This document shows positions 43,349-52,139 of a stretch of 64,000 bases of DNA, piece after piece (the first letter of the stretch is position 1; every line of letters begins with the position of its first letter). Below the pieces are notes generated by a model, which saw nothing but the letters and a program-made list of their open reading frames with translations, did not search any database and was not told the origin of the DNA. A program made the translations under genes and the position numbers. This DNA comes from Olleya marilimosa CAM030 (GTDB taxonomy: Bacteria > Bacteroidota > Bacteroidia > Flavobacteriales > Flavobacteriaceae): the NCBI RefSeq assembly GCF_000518485.1, contig NZ_JADR01000001.1, positions 62,001-126,000 of the forward strand, in the 5' to 3' direction.

Positions 43349-45459
43349 ATAAACGATAAAAATTTAGTAAATTGGTCATTAGGAAAGTTGGCTATATAGT
43401 CATCAATAACCTGTTGGTCTTCTTTATCCTTAAAACTAATTTTTGTTGCTACATCGTAATAACTATCATTTTTACTACGACTAATTTTTCGTAACCTGTA
43501 TTTAGCGGTTTTAGCTTTAGAGGCATTATTTAAATGCGAAGATGCAAAAGCAACGGCTTTCAAAATATATTCAGGAATATAAGTATTGTAAACTAAATTA
43601 TCTGCAACAACCAACGCCAGCCAACCTTTGCCTTTTTTATCAGCCAATCGTAAAACTTCTACACCTGCAATCGAAACTGATTTTTCTTCTAACTTTTTCT
43701 TTGAAGAATCAATAGCTGCTTGTTGTTTGAAAATTTCAGGAAGTGATTGTACGTATTCGTGGCTATTCCCATTCAAAAGGAAATCAACTTCAAAGGTGTA
43801 TTTAGAGTAAAAAGGAATCAAGAAGTCGTTTTTGTCACAAAATTTATCCAATTCCTTTTTTCTTTCAGCTCCACTAATTTGCGATGCCCTACAATGTTTT
43901 TCATAAGCAGAATCATCAACTTCATTTGCAGGTAAATTGACAATACTGGCATCCAAGTCAGTTAGTATGGCACAGTTTTTCTGAATTCTATCCTTATGGA
44001 AAAGCCTTGCAACATTTTTAAAACCTGTACTTCCAATGTTTACGAGACTTATCCCAATTTCATCGAGCGAAATTCCAAAGACTTTTTTAAACATTTGAGG
44101 AATGAGAATCTGTTCTGCATCGCCTTCAACCAAAACAACGCCTTTCGCGAAAAGCAAGTTGCTTCTTATGGCGTCCAAGTACCTTTCGGCTCTTGTTATA
44201 TAATCATCATCAAGATTGTTAGATGGTTGATATACCAAAGTCTGCATATTTCCTCGGCTTAAAATATTTACTGAACTTATTCGGCTTACAGATGAAATGT
44301 GAGTAGAATGCGTTGAAATAATAACCTGTGTTTTATTGGTTTGCACATTATCAAAAAGGGTTTTTTGAATATGCGTATGAATATGTGCTTCTGGTTCTTC
44401 TATTAAAAGAAAATTTGCAATTCTATCCGTTCTGATTTTTTCATACTCCAATAGCTTTAGTGATAGGTAAATCATATTTGCACCTCCCAAACTCAACTCC
44501 CATATTTTACCCATATAACCTTCTTCATCTGGGTCGCCAACCCATAGTTTGAGTGATTGCAGTAGTTTTTCCATATCATTTGGAAGTTCTGATTTGACAT
44601 CTATATTAGGGCCGTAAGTAGTACCCACAGCTTCCTTAATACTTTTGTCAATTCCATCTTTCACATCCTTTACTTCTTTGAGAGAACTAATTTGGTCGTT
44701 AAGTTTGTTAACGCTATCAATGATGTCCGTTTGTTTTGAAACTTCAATAGTTTTTTCCTTTCCTCGTAATAAATTAATCAATGGATTAGTAGAATAGGAA
44801 CGTAAGTCGCTTTCGACATCTCGAAGTGCTTTAATGAACGTACAAGAAACCTCGTTGTGCACACTTATTTCCCTCGGCAGAAACGTTCCAAAAATCAATT
44901 CTTCTTTATCATCTGGGTTTGGGAATTCAACAGCATCAAAATCGCCAACATACTTTTTATAGGTAGTGTCATCACTAAAATCTCCAGAGCCTCTGCATAA
45001 GTAAGACGTTTCATAATCATCAATCGTAAGTTTATCAAAAAAAAGCTGAAGCCCTGCTACACTTTTACCTGCGGTTTGTGAATAATCATATAATTCTTTT
45101 CTAAACTGATATTTTGGTCTAAAGTACACCGAGTAACTTCCAGTCTTTTTGCTGCCTTCCATATCTCCCGAAGATTGTACTGCCAGTACCTGTGCTTCTT
45201 CACTCGCATCCAGTTCGTCAAAAGTAACCGATAAAATTATCCAATGTCCAGCCCATTTACCCAGACCTCGGTTAAAGTCAGACTCATTAAATCTTATATA
45301 TCTTGGAAGTTTATCATCAATTAAAACTCGTAAAGCAAAAAAGAGATTGGTTTTACCTGAACCGTTTTCTCCTAAAATAGTATTTATACCTTTTTTAAAA
45401 ATGAATTTTGATTTATAGAAATTTCTAAAATTCCTAATGGATAGTGAACTTATATGCAT
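43345..45459 (-). CDS. OLD-family ATPase/TOPRIM endonuclease, GajA of a Gabija-type system
   Basis: I choose ATG 45459 (704 residues), which starts the SMC-like MHISSLSIRNFRNF; an upstream extension adds an unlikely leader. Walker A is GENGSGKT (30-37), the ABC signature LSLGG (322-326), Walker B LLIEEPEAH (351-359) and the H-loop STHS (382-385). The TOPRIM domain has VLVEGDAE (Glu445) and LTDLDAS (Asp501, Asp503). OLD/GajA proteins cut DNA when nucleotide levels fall during phage attack. The gene opens the defence operon and is longer than typical GajA (about 580). Confidence 0.88.
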   Translation of the reverse strand: MHISSLSIRNFRNFYKSKFIFKKGINTILGENGSGKTNLFFALRVLIDDKLPRYIRFNESDFNRGLGKWAGHWIILSVTFDELDASEEAQVLAVQSSGDMEGSKKTGSYSVYFRPKYQFRKELYDYSQTAGKSVAGLQLFFDKLTIDDYETSYLCRGSGDFSDDTTYKKYVGDFDAVEFPNPDDKEELIFGTFLPREISVHNEVSCTFIKALRDVESDLRSYSTNPLINLLRGKEKTIEVSKQTDIIDSVNKLNDQISSLKEVKDVKDGIDKSIKEAVGTTYGPNIDVKSELPNDMEKLLQSLKLWVGDPDEEGYMGKIWELSLGGANMIYLSLKLLEYEKIRTDRIANFLLIEEPEAHIHTHIQKTLFDNVQTNKTQVIISTHSTHISSVSRISSVNILSRGNMQTLVYQPSNNLDDDYITRAERYLDAIRSNLLFAKGVVLVEGDAEQILIPQMFKKVFGISLDEIGISLVNIGSTGFKNVARLFHKDRIQKNCAILTDLDASIVNLPANEVDDSAYEKHCRASQISGAERKKELDKFCDKNDFLIPFYSKYTFEVDFLLNGNSHEYVQSLPEIFKQQAAIDSSKKKLEEKSVSIAGVEVLRLADKKGKGWLALVVADNLVYNTYIPEYILKAVAFASSHLNNASKAKTAKYRLRKISRSKNDSYYDVATKISFKDKEDQQVIDDYIANFPNDQFTKFLSFI

Positions 45460-45694
45460 AATAATTATTTTGAAACAATAAAAAAGCCAATGATTTCCCA
45501 TTAGCTTTTTAAACATTAATATTTTAAGCGTAATCGCCTATAAATATACTGAAATGTCTTTTTAAATTCTTACGGTTTCCTACAAATTGTTAAAATTTTA
45601 TTAAGAATATATCTTTACTTCTGGAAGTCAAAATTTTGGTTTTTTTTCGTAAATTAAGCCTAATTAGAGTGTTATAAACTCTAGTGCAAATAAA

Positions 45695-46120
45695 ATGAGA
45701 GCAATTGCAATTTTCTTTTTGAACGTACTTCAAAATACTTTGGGGATGACTTTTGGATGGTTGTTTAAACCAAAAACCAAACGAAATTCATTTAAGGCCT
45801 TATCTGATGTTGAAATGGTAAAATATCTTGAAAAAAGAAGGCAATACAAAGGCTATAAAAAACAATGGCTGTATTACAGGTGTAGAGAAGAAGGTTTATT
45901 AGAAACCTATTACAAATTGTTCGATACTGAAGTTGAGGGACAAGATTCTGGAACGAAATTTAGTTTCGGTAAATATAGAGGGGAATATGTTGAAGCTATT
46001 TGGGAATCTGATAAAGAGTATATCAATTGGCTTTCCCAACAAGAATGGTTGGCTCAATATTTGGATGAAAGCGATATGATACACGAACTACTTCTTTTAG
46101 AGGAAGAAAACCAAAATTAG
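45695..46120 (+). CDS. Hypothetical protein with an exodeoxyribonuclease X C-terminal-like segment
   Basis: A 141-residue protein with a hydrophobic N-terminus (MRAIAIFFLNVLQNTLGMTFGWLF, cut here), a basic helical middle and a C-terminal segment FSFGKYRGEYVEAIWESDKE followed by YINWLSQQEWL. That segment resembles the putative quorum-sensing/ExoX C-terminal motif FGKYKG..W. The exonuclease core itself is absent. It is divergent from gajA across 235 bases and convergent with the DnaC-like gene. Function unknown. Confidence 0.55.
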   Translation: MRAIAIFFLNVLQNTLGMTFGWLFKPKTKRNSFKALSDVEMVKYLEKRRQYKGYKKQWLYYRCREEGLLETYYKLFDTEVEGQDSGTKFSFGKYRGEYVEAIWESDKEYINWLSQQEWLAQYLDESDMIHELLLLEEENQN

Positions 46121-46122
46121 AT

Positions 46123-46785
46123 TTAATCCCTTTTATCACGACTGCTTTTATCAAAGGCAATTAAATTGAACAGTTGTCGCATCCTTGAACGTACCCTATT
46201 CCCATAACGTTCCTCCAGTTCTTTAGCATTGAGGTTTGTAGTTGCGTGTGTTTTAGTTTTATGACTTAAAAATAAATCATAACGTGAAAGTAAGATTTCG
46301 CCCATTACATTACAATCTTTTCCAAAATGCCTTCCGGTGGGTTCTACACCCAAATCATCAAAACAATAAAACTTTTTGTCGCCGTAATTTTCAATGATGG
46401 TGTACCCAATATTATTAAAGGCAAAGGCAATGTTTCGTGTGGGTATAACCTCATACGATTTCTGATGTGGCACAATATGGCGTAACAGTTTCATTAAACT
46501 GGTTTTTCCACAACCAACAGGACCAGAAAGCAAAATCCCTTTATCGCGGTCGATGTCTAATTTTTTGCAATTAGCTTCATCCCTGATAAAATAATTACAG
46601 AGCTTGAATATAATATCACGGTCTTCTTCAAAAATTTTGAATTTCTTGCCAAAAAGTAGTTTTCCTTTGGCATTGAGATAAATTAGCATTTTATCAAAAT
46701 CATAAAGCATTTGATTGTCTTTCAGTTCTCCCAAGGTGTATTGAACGCTACCCTCGGTAATGATATGTGGTTTGTGGGGATTCAT
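46123..46785 (-). CDS. DnaC/IstB-like ATP-binding protein
   Basis: A 220-residue P-loop ATPase with Walker A SGPVGCGKT at 87-95, Walker B FYCFDDLG near 140, and a late arginine-rich RYGNRVRSRMRQLFNL typical of helicase loaders. It probably loads a replicative helicase during replication of the excised element. Its start overlaps the upstream gene by 4 bases, which makes the two a functional pair. Confidence 0.8.
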   Translation of the reverse strand: MNPHKPHIITEGSVQYTLGELKDNQMLYDFDKMLIYLNAKGKLLFGKKFKIFEEDRDIIFKLCNYFIRDEANCKKLDIDRDKGILLSGPVGCGKTSLMKLLRHIVPHQKSYEVIPTRNIAFAFNNIGYTIIENYGDKKFYCFDDLGVEPTGRHFGKDCNVMGEILLSRYDLFLSHKTKTHATTNLNAKELEERYGNRVRSRMRQLFNLIAFDKSSRDKRD

Positions 46786-47468
46786 AATGGTTCATTATAA
46801 TTTTTGTTGGAACTTGTCTTTAGGTTGTCCGTATTTTGGCTAACTGCAACCATTGTTTTTTCTTCTTTTAGCTCTTCGGCCTTTATCATCCAGTTTCGAG
46901 CTGTGGCGTGCCAATCGACAATTTTTGTTTTTCCACCTACTTTCCAACCGATGCCTTGGTAGTGGTTGTAAAATTTTTTGGCTTCCAATTCTGGCCAATT
47001 TTCCTTTTCAAAAAAATCAATGACTTCATTTTCATTTTTTGGCTTGTCAAGTTTAGTATCATTTGCTTTGTTTTTTCCTGTTTGTATATGTTTGTTTATA
47101 GATACCACCGCTTGTCCATTGCTTGTCCCGATATTGGTAGGGTTTGGGTACAGAGCTTGTCCATCACTTGTCCCAAAATTGAACATCTTGATTCTGCTGC
47201 CTTTAAATGGATTATGTGAGGGTTCGTATAATAGGTATTTCCAATGATGTAGTTCTTTGATGCAGCGATGGTAGGTAGTTTTTGAACCAATCTTGGAAAA
47301 CCGCATCGCTTCTTCTCGATTGATATAGAATTCTGTCGGAAAGTGATAGTTGTTCCATAATTGAAACAATGCCACGTACAAACTTATGTGCGTGGGATTT
47401 AAACGGCTATCCTTTGAGAATTGTAAGAATACAGCGTTTAGGTGCTTAATGTAATTGACCTGCTCCAA
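46782..47468 (-). CDS. Replication-initiation-like protein, non-ATG start
   Basis: A 228-residue protein whose first 100 residues look like a winged-helix DNA-binding domain (RLNPTHISLYVALFQLW, EEAMRFSKIGSKTTYHRCI) and whose C-terminus (VIDFFEKENWPELEAKKFY, DWHATARNWMIKAEEL) resembles DnaD/primosome-type tails. The only usable start is TTG at 47468 (or the adjacent GTT/ATC), six bases after the helix-turn-helix gene stop in the same frame. With the DnaC-like gene it forms a replication module. Confidence 0.65.
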   Translation of the reverse strand: MEQVNYIKHLNAVFLQFSKDSRLNPTHISLYVALFQLWNNYHFPTEFYINREEAMRFSKIGSKTTYHRCIKELHHWKYLLYEPSHNPFKGSRIKMFNFGTSDGQALYPNPTNIGTSNGQAVVSINKHIQTGKNKANDTKLDKPKNENEVIDFFEKENWPELEAKKFYNHYQGIGWKVGGKTKIVDWHATARNWMIKAEELKEEKTMVAVSQNTDNLKTSSNKNYNEPL

Positions 47469-47474
47469 AACGAT

Positions 47475-47753
47475 TTAGAATTTGTTATGAACTTTATTAT
47501 TTTCCATTACGCTAATTATTTCTTCGTAATCGTAATAGAGTACACCCCCTACTTTGGTGTAGGGCAATGTGCCATTAATTCTTAAATTCTGTAACGTGCC
47601 AGAAGAGATTCCCAAAAGCTTTTTTACTTCAGGGGATTTTAGCCACCTTTTGGTAATATGACCAGATTGGCTATTGAGTAGTTCCTTGATATCATCGAGC
47701 AGTTCCATTTTGAATTCTCGAAGGTCGTCTGTGGTAATAATACTTGTGGGCAT
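47475..47753 (-). CDS. Helix-turn-helix DNA-binding protein (excisionase-like)
   Basis: A 92-residue protein with a MerR/Xis-type winged helix (KRWLKSPEVKKLLGISSGTLQNLRINGTL, cut into segments here; the core is about 36-75, ending PYTKVGGVLYYDYEEI). Such proteins in CTnDOT-type elements control excision and transfer genes. It leads the transcript of the replication pair. A 15-base sequence upstream (47818-47832) also occurs in the integrase leader. Confidence 0.8.
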   Translation of the reverse strand: MPTSIITTDDLREFKMELLDDIKELLNSQSGHITKRWLKSPEVKKLLGISSGTLQNLRINGTLPYTKVGGVLYYDYEEIISVMENNKVHNKF

Positions 47754-47817
47754 AATAGAACGGATTAAAAGAAAGGGACTACCGTTTTGCTTTCATCTAA
47801 AATGATAGCCCCTGACC

Positions 47818-47832
47818 TGATTTGACTTTCGT
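47818..47832. repeat. 15-base sequence shared with the integrase leader
   Basis: TGATTTGACTTTCGT is identical here and at 29222-29236, 40 bases before the integrase. Here it lies 65 bases upstream of the helix-turn-helix gene in inverted orientation. It may be a binding site for a shared regulator or chance. Confidence 0.4.
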
Positions 47833-47999
47833 TCTACAAAATTGGGGTAGTTTGCTGGATTTTATTCACAAGTTAGGCCTACTTGGGTGTTTTTCTTCTC
47901 TCATTTTCAATGTAATACAATAGAGGGTTTTGGTACTTCTTCAGAAAAAATACCCTATCTAAAAACCACCAAATAAAATGAGATTTTCCATAAAACAAG

Positions 48000-48030
48000 A
48001 AACACCCAAGTTGAAGCATCTTGGGTGTTT
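48000..48030. terminator. Terminator of the rteC gene
   Basis: AAACACCCAAG/CTTGGGTGTTT, an 11-bp perfect stem with a 9-base loop, overlaps the rteC stop. The flanking T/A runs are modest. Confidence 0.65.
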
Positions 48031-48881
48031 TATTTTACGTTATCAGTATCATCCATCCGTTTGGTCAACTGCTTTTTCAGAATATCCAAAAATTTGGTTC
48101 TGCCATTTTTACGCATCCGTATTTCCAAAAAAGCTCTGTAATAATCGCCCAAGTCCACTTTAAATGTTTTTTCAACAAAATAGGCAATATCTTTAATGTC
48201 AACAGTACCATTATTAATGACATCTGTACTGTGCAAAGCGTATATCAGTTCAATTAAATATATTTTGTGGGCTGTCCAGGTAATTTTGGTTTTACTTTGT
48301 AACAATCTTAAACTTGCATAATTTCCATTATTCTCCAATTTATCAATTTCCCGTTTTAAGTGTACAATCAAAAGGTCGTAGGCTAAAATTGAGGCCACGG
48401 TACTATCGTGGCTTGTTGCAAATTCTTCATCAACAAAAAAGTGAAATGAGTCTGGGAACAACCGAATATCTGCCTTGCCTCTTAAAAAATATTGCTCATC
48501 AAATACAGTAGCTTCCCTGCGGTAATAATGGTAAAAATCAAGATTGTCGTTAAAGTAGGTTTGAAGTTTCTCAATATAATTGTTCAAATACTTTACTTGC
48601 GATTTATTGCTTCCCCTGGGTCTTTTACTTTCAATGTTAAATAATTTTACGTAATAAATAAGTTTGCTATAAATTTTTGGTTTAGTACATTTAAAGAAAT
48701 GAATTTCCTCTAATTTGGTTTCAAATTCATAATCAACTACGATACTTCTAACTGATTTAAGGGTCTGTTTTGCAAGTTTAATCCCTTTTTCAGCTTTGAG
48801 TAAAATATCTTGTTCTTCTATTTCAAGAATATCTAATTTATTGTCTAATTTTTTTAATATATCGTCGTAATTTGTCGTCAT
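48030..48881 (-). CDS. rteC: RteC family regulator
   Basis: A 283-residue protein of the RteC family. In CTnDOT, RteC activates the excision operon in response to tetracycline through RteA/RteB. The region FFKCTKPKIYSKLIYYVKLFNIESKRP and the winged-helix part near the C-terminus (KTKITWTAHKIYLIELIYAL) are typical. RteA, RteB and tetQ are not present, so what triggers it here is unknown; metals would be an obvious guess but nothing shows it. Confidence 0.9.
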   Translation of the reverse strand: MTTNYDDILKKLDNKLDILEIEEQDILLKAEKGIKLAKQTLKSVRSIVVDYEFETKLEEIHFFKCTKPKIYSKLIYYVKLFNIESKRPRGSNKSQVKYLNNYIEKLQTYFNDNLDFYHYYRREATVFDEQYFLRGKADIRLFPDSFHFFVDEEFATSHDSTVASILAYDLLIVHLKREIDKLENNGNYASLRLLQSKTKITWTAHKIYLIELIYALHSTDVINNGTVDIKDIAYFVEKTFKVDLGDYYRAFLEIRMRKNGRTKFLDILKKQLTKRMDDTDNVK

Positions 48882-48947
48882 TCATTCTGGGTATCATTAT
48901 TTTCACTTAATCTTCTGCAATAGCGTTGCATTTAAAATTGTAATTAA

Positions 48948-49121
48948 TTAAATAGATATAAAGTACTTTAGGAATTGCAAGAACAGTACAAAGAAGATTA
49001 ACACAATAACAACGATTAGAATACTAATCCAAATTATTTTATCTTTTTTGGTAATACTATTTTTTACAGAGGGTACTTTATTGCTTTTTTTATTTCGTCT
49101 ATTCCGTCTATTTTCCGACAT
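48948..49121 (-). CDS. Tiny basic single-pass membrane protein (57 residues)
   Basis: ATG at 49121 gives MSENRRNRRNKKSNKV, a short linker with TKKDKI, and one membrane helix of about 25 residues (IIWISILIVVIVLIFFVLF) before a short end. It is a clear paralogue of the next gene: both share the R-R-N-R-R-N-K-K start and T-K-(K/R)-D-K before the helix. The conserved design argues that both are real. Function unknown; they flank the P1B-2 ATPase gene. Confidence 0.65.
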   Translation of the reverse strand: MSENRRNRRNKKSNKVPSVKNSITKKDKIIWISILIVVIVLIFFVLFLQFLKYFISI

Positions 49122-49210
49122 AGAATATCATTTTTACTATATATCAATCATTTCCACTTCAATTTTTGTAGCCACACAAACCACTTGGAATATTTTATTA
49201 TCTTAATTCA

Positions 49211-49378
49211 TTAATGCTTATGAATATTTCCTTTTAGCACAAAAAAATAAAGCAGAAATGCGGCTATTACCATAAGGATTATCATAAGAATACCTTTGAC
49301 CTTATCTCTTTTTGTGATGTCGGTATTCGATGATTTCCGATTTTTTTTGTTTCTTCTATTTCTTCTTTTTTGAGACAT
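49211..49378 (-). CDS. Tiny basic single-pass membrane protein (55 residues), paralogue
   Basis: ATG at 49378 gives MSQKRRNRRNKKNRKS, then ITKRDKV and a membrane helix (GILMIILMVIAAFLLYFFVL), ending in NIHKH. It begins 9 bases after the P1B-2 ATPase stop at 49388, so it may be translated from the same transcript. A small-protein regulator or partner of the ATPase is one possibility, by analogy only. Confidence 0.65.
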   Translation of the reverse strand: MSQKRRNRRNKKNRKSSNTDITKRDKVKGILMIILMVIAAFLLYFFVLKGNIHKH

Positions 49379-49387
49379 TCTTTTATA

Positions 49388-51346
49388 CTATTTCCAATTC
49401 ATCTTCTGTAATCGAACCGCATTCAGAATGGCTAACAAGGCCACGCCTACATCGGCAAAAACTGCTTCCCACATCGTTGCCAGACCACCTGCGCCCAAAA
49501 CCAAAACCACTGCTTTTACACCAAAGGCCAACCCAATATTCTGCCAAACGATGCGTCTTGTAGAACGTCCTATTTTTATGGCTCTAGCTATTTTACTTGG
49601 TTGGTCTGTTTGGATAATGACATCTGCGGTCTCAATGGCGACATCGCTACCTAAACCACCCATTGCAATACCTACATCACTTACTGCCAAAACTGGCGCA
49701 TCGTTTATGCCATCGCCAATGAACGCAACTTTGTTATCGTTTTCGGACATTAGTTTTTCGACTTCCTTCAATTTATCTTCTGGAAGCAAACCGCCTTTTG
49801 CCCAATCTACACCCATTTCTTTGGCAACTTGTTGCGTAATTGAATCCTTATCGCCCGAAAGCATTATGATTTTTGAAATACCAGATTCCCGAATTTGTTT
49901 AATGGCATCGTGTGCATCATCCTTTAACTCGTCTGCAATGATTACATAGCCTGCAAATTTGCTTTCAATGGAAACCATCACAATGGATTCTACAATGTTG
50001 TCGGTTTCAGATGGAACTTCGATATTATTTGAAATCATCAATGGTTTATTCCCAACTAAAACAGTTTTGCCATTGACCATTCCCTTTAATCCTTTTCCTG
50101 CGACTTCGGTTACTTCTGTTGCCTGAAAATCTTCGCCATCGGCTTTATATTCCATAATTGCCTTGGCAATGGGATGAGTGGATTGTTCTTCCATCGCCAT
50201 TAGGTATTTCATCATTTCGGCTTCGCTCAATGACCCATTGTTTACAACGACATTTTTGATTTTAAAAACCCCTTTGGTCACGGTTCCGGTTTTGTCCATT
50301 ACAACCGTAGTTACCTTTGTCATTTCGTCCAAAAAGGAAGCTCCCTTAAAGAGAATTCCATTTTTTGAAGCTGCTCCCAATCCACCGAAATAACCCAACG
50401 GAATAGAGATAACCAATGCACAAGGACAGGAAATAACCAAGAAAATCAAGGCTCTATACAACCAATCGCTAAAGACATAATCGTCCACAAAAAAGTAGGG
50501 TATAAACGTCAATCCAATCGCAAGAAAGACAACGATTGGTGTATAGATTCTTGCGAACTTTCTAATGAACAATTCGGTTTTTGATTTCCGTGCGGTGGCG
50601 TTTTGCACCATATCAAGAATTCTTGCAATGGAACTATCCTTAAATTCTTTGGTCGTTTCAATTTCAATAACGCCATCCAGATTGATGCTTCCTGCAAATA
50701 CTTTTTCTCCTTTTGCAATGGTGTCAGGTTTGCTTTCGCCCGTTAATGCTGCGGTATTGAACGAGCCTTTTTCGGACAATAAAATACCATCCAAAGGGAT
50801 TTTTTCGCCCACACGGACTTGCACTTTTTCGCCAATAGCAACGGTTTCGGGATTTACAGAAACATAATTGTTGTTCCTATAGACCAAGGCTTCATTAGGT
50901 CTTACATCCAGTAATGCCTTGATGCTTCTCTTGGCTCTTTTAACGGCGGCACTTTGGAACAATTCGCCTACGGCATAAAAAAGCATTACCGCAACGCCTT
51001 CAGGATATTCGCCAATGGCAAAAGCTCCTAAGGTTGCAATGGACATCAAAAAAAATTCGGTAAAGAAATCCCCCTGTTTAATACTTTCCCAACCCTCTTT
51101 TATTACAGGAAATCCAACTGGGATATACGCAACCACGTACCAGAGGATGCGGATCCAGCCCGAAAATTGGAGAAATGTTTCAAAATAGTCAAAAAGGATG
51201 CCTGCTATCAGCATTACAAAACTGAATATGGAAGGTATATATTCCCTAATGCTCAGCTGTGATGAAACTTTGTTATTCATAGAATTTTCCTTTTTGCCGC
51301 TATCATCGACCTTGAGATCCCTTAAGTTTAATTTTTTCTTTTTCAT
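49388..51346 (-). CDS. P1B-2-type heavy metal ATPase (Zn/Cd/Pb export, CadA/ZntA-like)
   Basis: A 652-residue metal-pumping ATPase. The sixth-helix motif CPC is at 307-309, followed by SIP; the phosphorylation site DKTGT is at 351-355; HP is in STHPIAKA; and the last helices carry an Asp-x-Gly (DVGVAL). CPC with DxG marks the P1B-2 group, which exports Zn2+, Cd2+ and Pb2+. No N-terminal heavy-metal-binding domain is present, only a short charged head. It lies after the second lspA and before the two tiny membrane protein genes. Confidence 0.92.
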   Translation of the reverse strand: MKKKKLNLRDLKVDDSGKKENSMNNKVSSQLSIREYIPSIFSFVMLIAGILFDYFETFLQFSGWIRILWYVVAYIPVGFPVIKEGWESIKQGDFFTEFFLMSIATLGAFAIGEYPEGVAVMLFYAVGELFQSAAVKRAKRSIKALLDVRPNEALVYRNNNYVSVNPETVAIGEKVQVRVGEKIPLDGILLSEKGSFNTAALTGESKPDTIAKGEKVFAGSINLDGVIEIETTKEFKDSSIARILDMVQNATARKSKTELFIRKFARIYTPIVVFLAIGLTFIPYFFVDDYVFSDWLYRALIFLVISCPCALVISIPLGYFGGLGAASKNGILFKGASFLDEMTKVTTVVMDKTGTVTKGVFKIKNVVVNNGSLSEAEMMKYLMAMEEQSTHPIAKAIMEYKADGEDFQATEVTEVAGKGLKGMVNGKTVLVGNKPLMISNNIEVPSETDNIVESIVMVSIESKFAGYVIIADELKDDAHDAIKQIRESGISKIIMLSGDKDSITQQVAKEMGVDWAKGGLLPEDKLKEVEKLMSENDNKVAFIGDGINDAPVLAVSDVGIAMGGLGSDVAIETADVIIQTDQPSKIARAIKIGRSTRRIVWQNIGLAFGVKAVVLVLGAGGLATMWEAVFADVGVALLAILNAVRLQKMNWK

Positions 51347-51409
51347 ATTTCTGTATTATTATTTGCCCGAATCCAATGAAATAGCCTCAAACTGATTTAA
51401 ATACGTTCA

Positions 51410-52093
51410 TTATTGATCGTTGTTTAAAACTGTTCCGTTACCTTCAATATATTTCGACTTTTTCTTATTCGATATTTTTAGGTCTTTACGCCGTTTATTT
51501 TGAAAAATCAGGAGTGAAATCACGCCCGTACTGATCCAAACATCCGCAGTATTGAATACCGGGTCAAAAAACGTAAATTTGTTACCTCCCCATTGCGGTA
51601 ACCAATCCGGAAGCCTTGTATCTATAATCGGAAAGAACCACATATCCACTACATTGCCATTTAAAAATCCAGAATAACCACCGCCTGACGGGAATATTTT
51701 TGCAATGTTCTGAAGCGCTGGATCGCTTTTTTCAAAAATAATCCCGTAGAAAGCTCCATCAATCAAATTGCCCAGCGCACCTGCGTATATAAATGCTGCA
51801 CAGATTATAAAAATCTTGGCATATCCCTTGCTAATCATCTTTTTGATATAAAAAGTTCCCCAAACAATGGCGGCTAATCGGAATAAGATTAAAACAACCT
51901 TGGCTAGATATCCTTCACCAAACTTTAATCCCCAGGCCATCCCGGGGTTTTCCAAGAAATGTAAGCGAAACCAATTCTGGCCAAATACATAGTATTCCTC
52001 TCCATAATAGAAATGGGTCTTCACATATATCTTTATTGCCTGGTCTATAGCCAACAACAGTAAAATCAATAAGATTGTATTTCTTTTCTTCAT
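51410..52093 (-). CDS. lspA: Lipoprotein signal peptidase II, element-borne copy
   Basis: A 227-residue membrane aspartic protease that removes signal peptides of lipoproteins. The catalytic aspartates are in GNVVDMWFFPII and FNTADVWISTG. It has four membrane segments and a longer basic tail than most (KRRKDLKISNKKKSK). The host should have its own lspA, so this is an accessory copy. Such copies often travel with CDF and P-type ATPase genes in metal resistance regions. Confidence 0.93.
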   Translation of the reverse strand: MKKRNTILLILLLLAIDQAIKIYVKTHFYYGEEYYVFGQNWFRLHFLENPGMAWGLKFGEGYLAKVVLILFRLAAIVWGTFYIKKMISKGYAKIFIICAAFIYAGALGNLIDGAFYGIIFEKSDPALQNIAKIFPSGGGYSGFLNGNVVDMWFFPIIDTRLPDWLPQWGGNKFTFFDPVFNTADVWISTGVISLLIFQNKRRKDLKISNKKKSKYIEGNGTVLNNDQ

Positions 52094-52139
52094 ACTTGTC
52101 TTGGTGTAACTCTATGCTTTGCAAAAACGCACATTTAAA

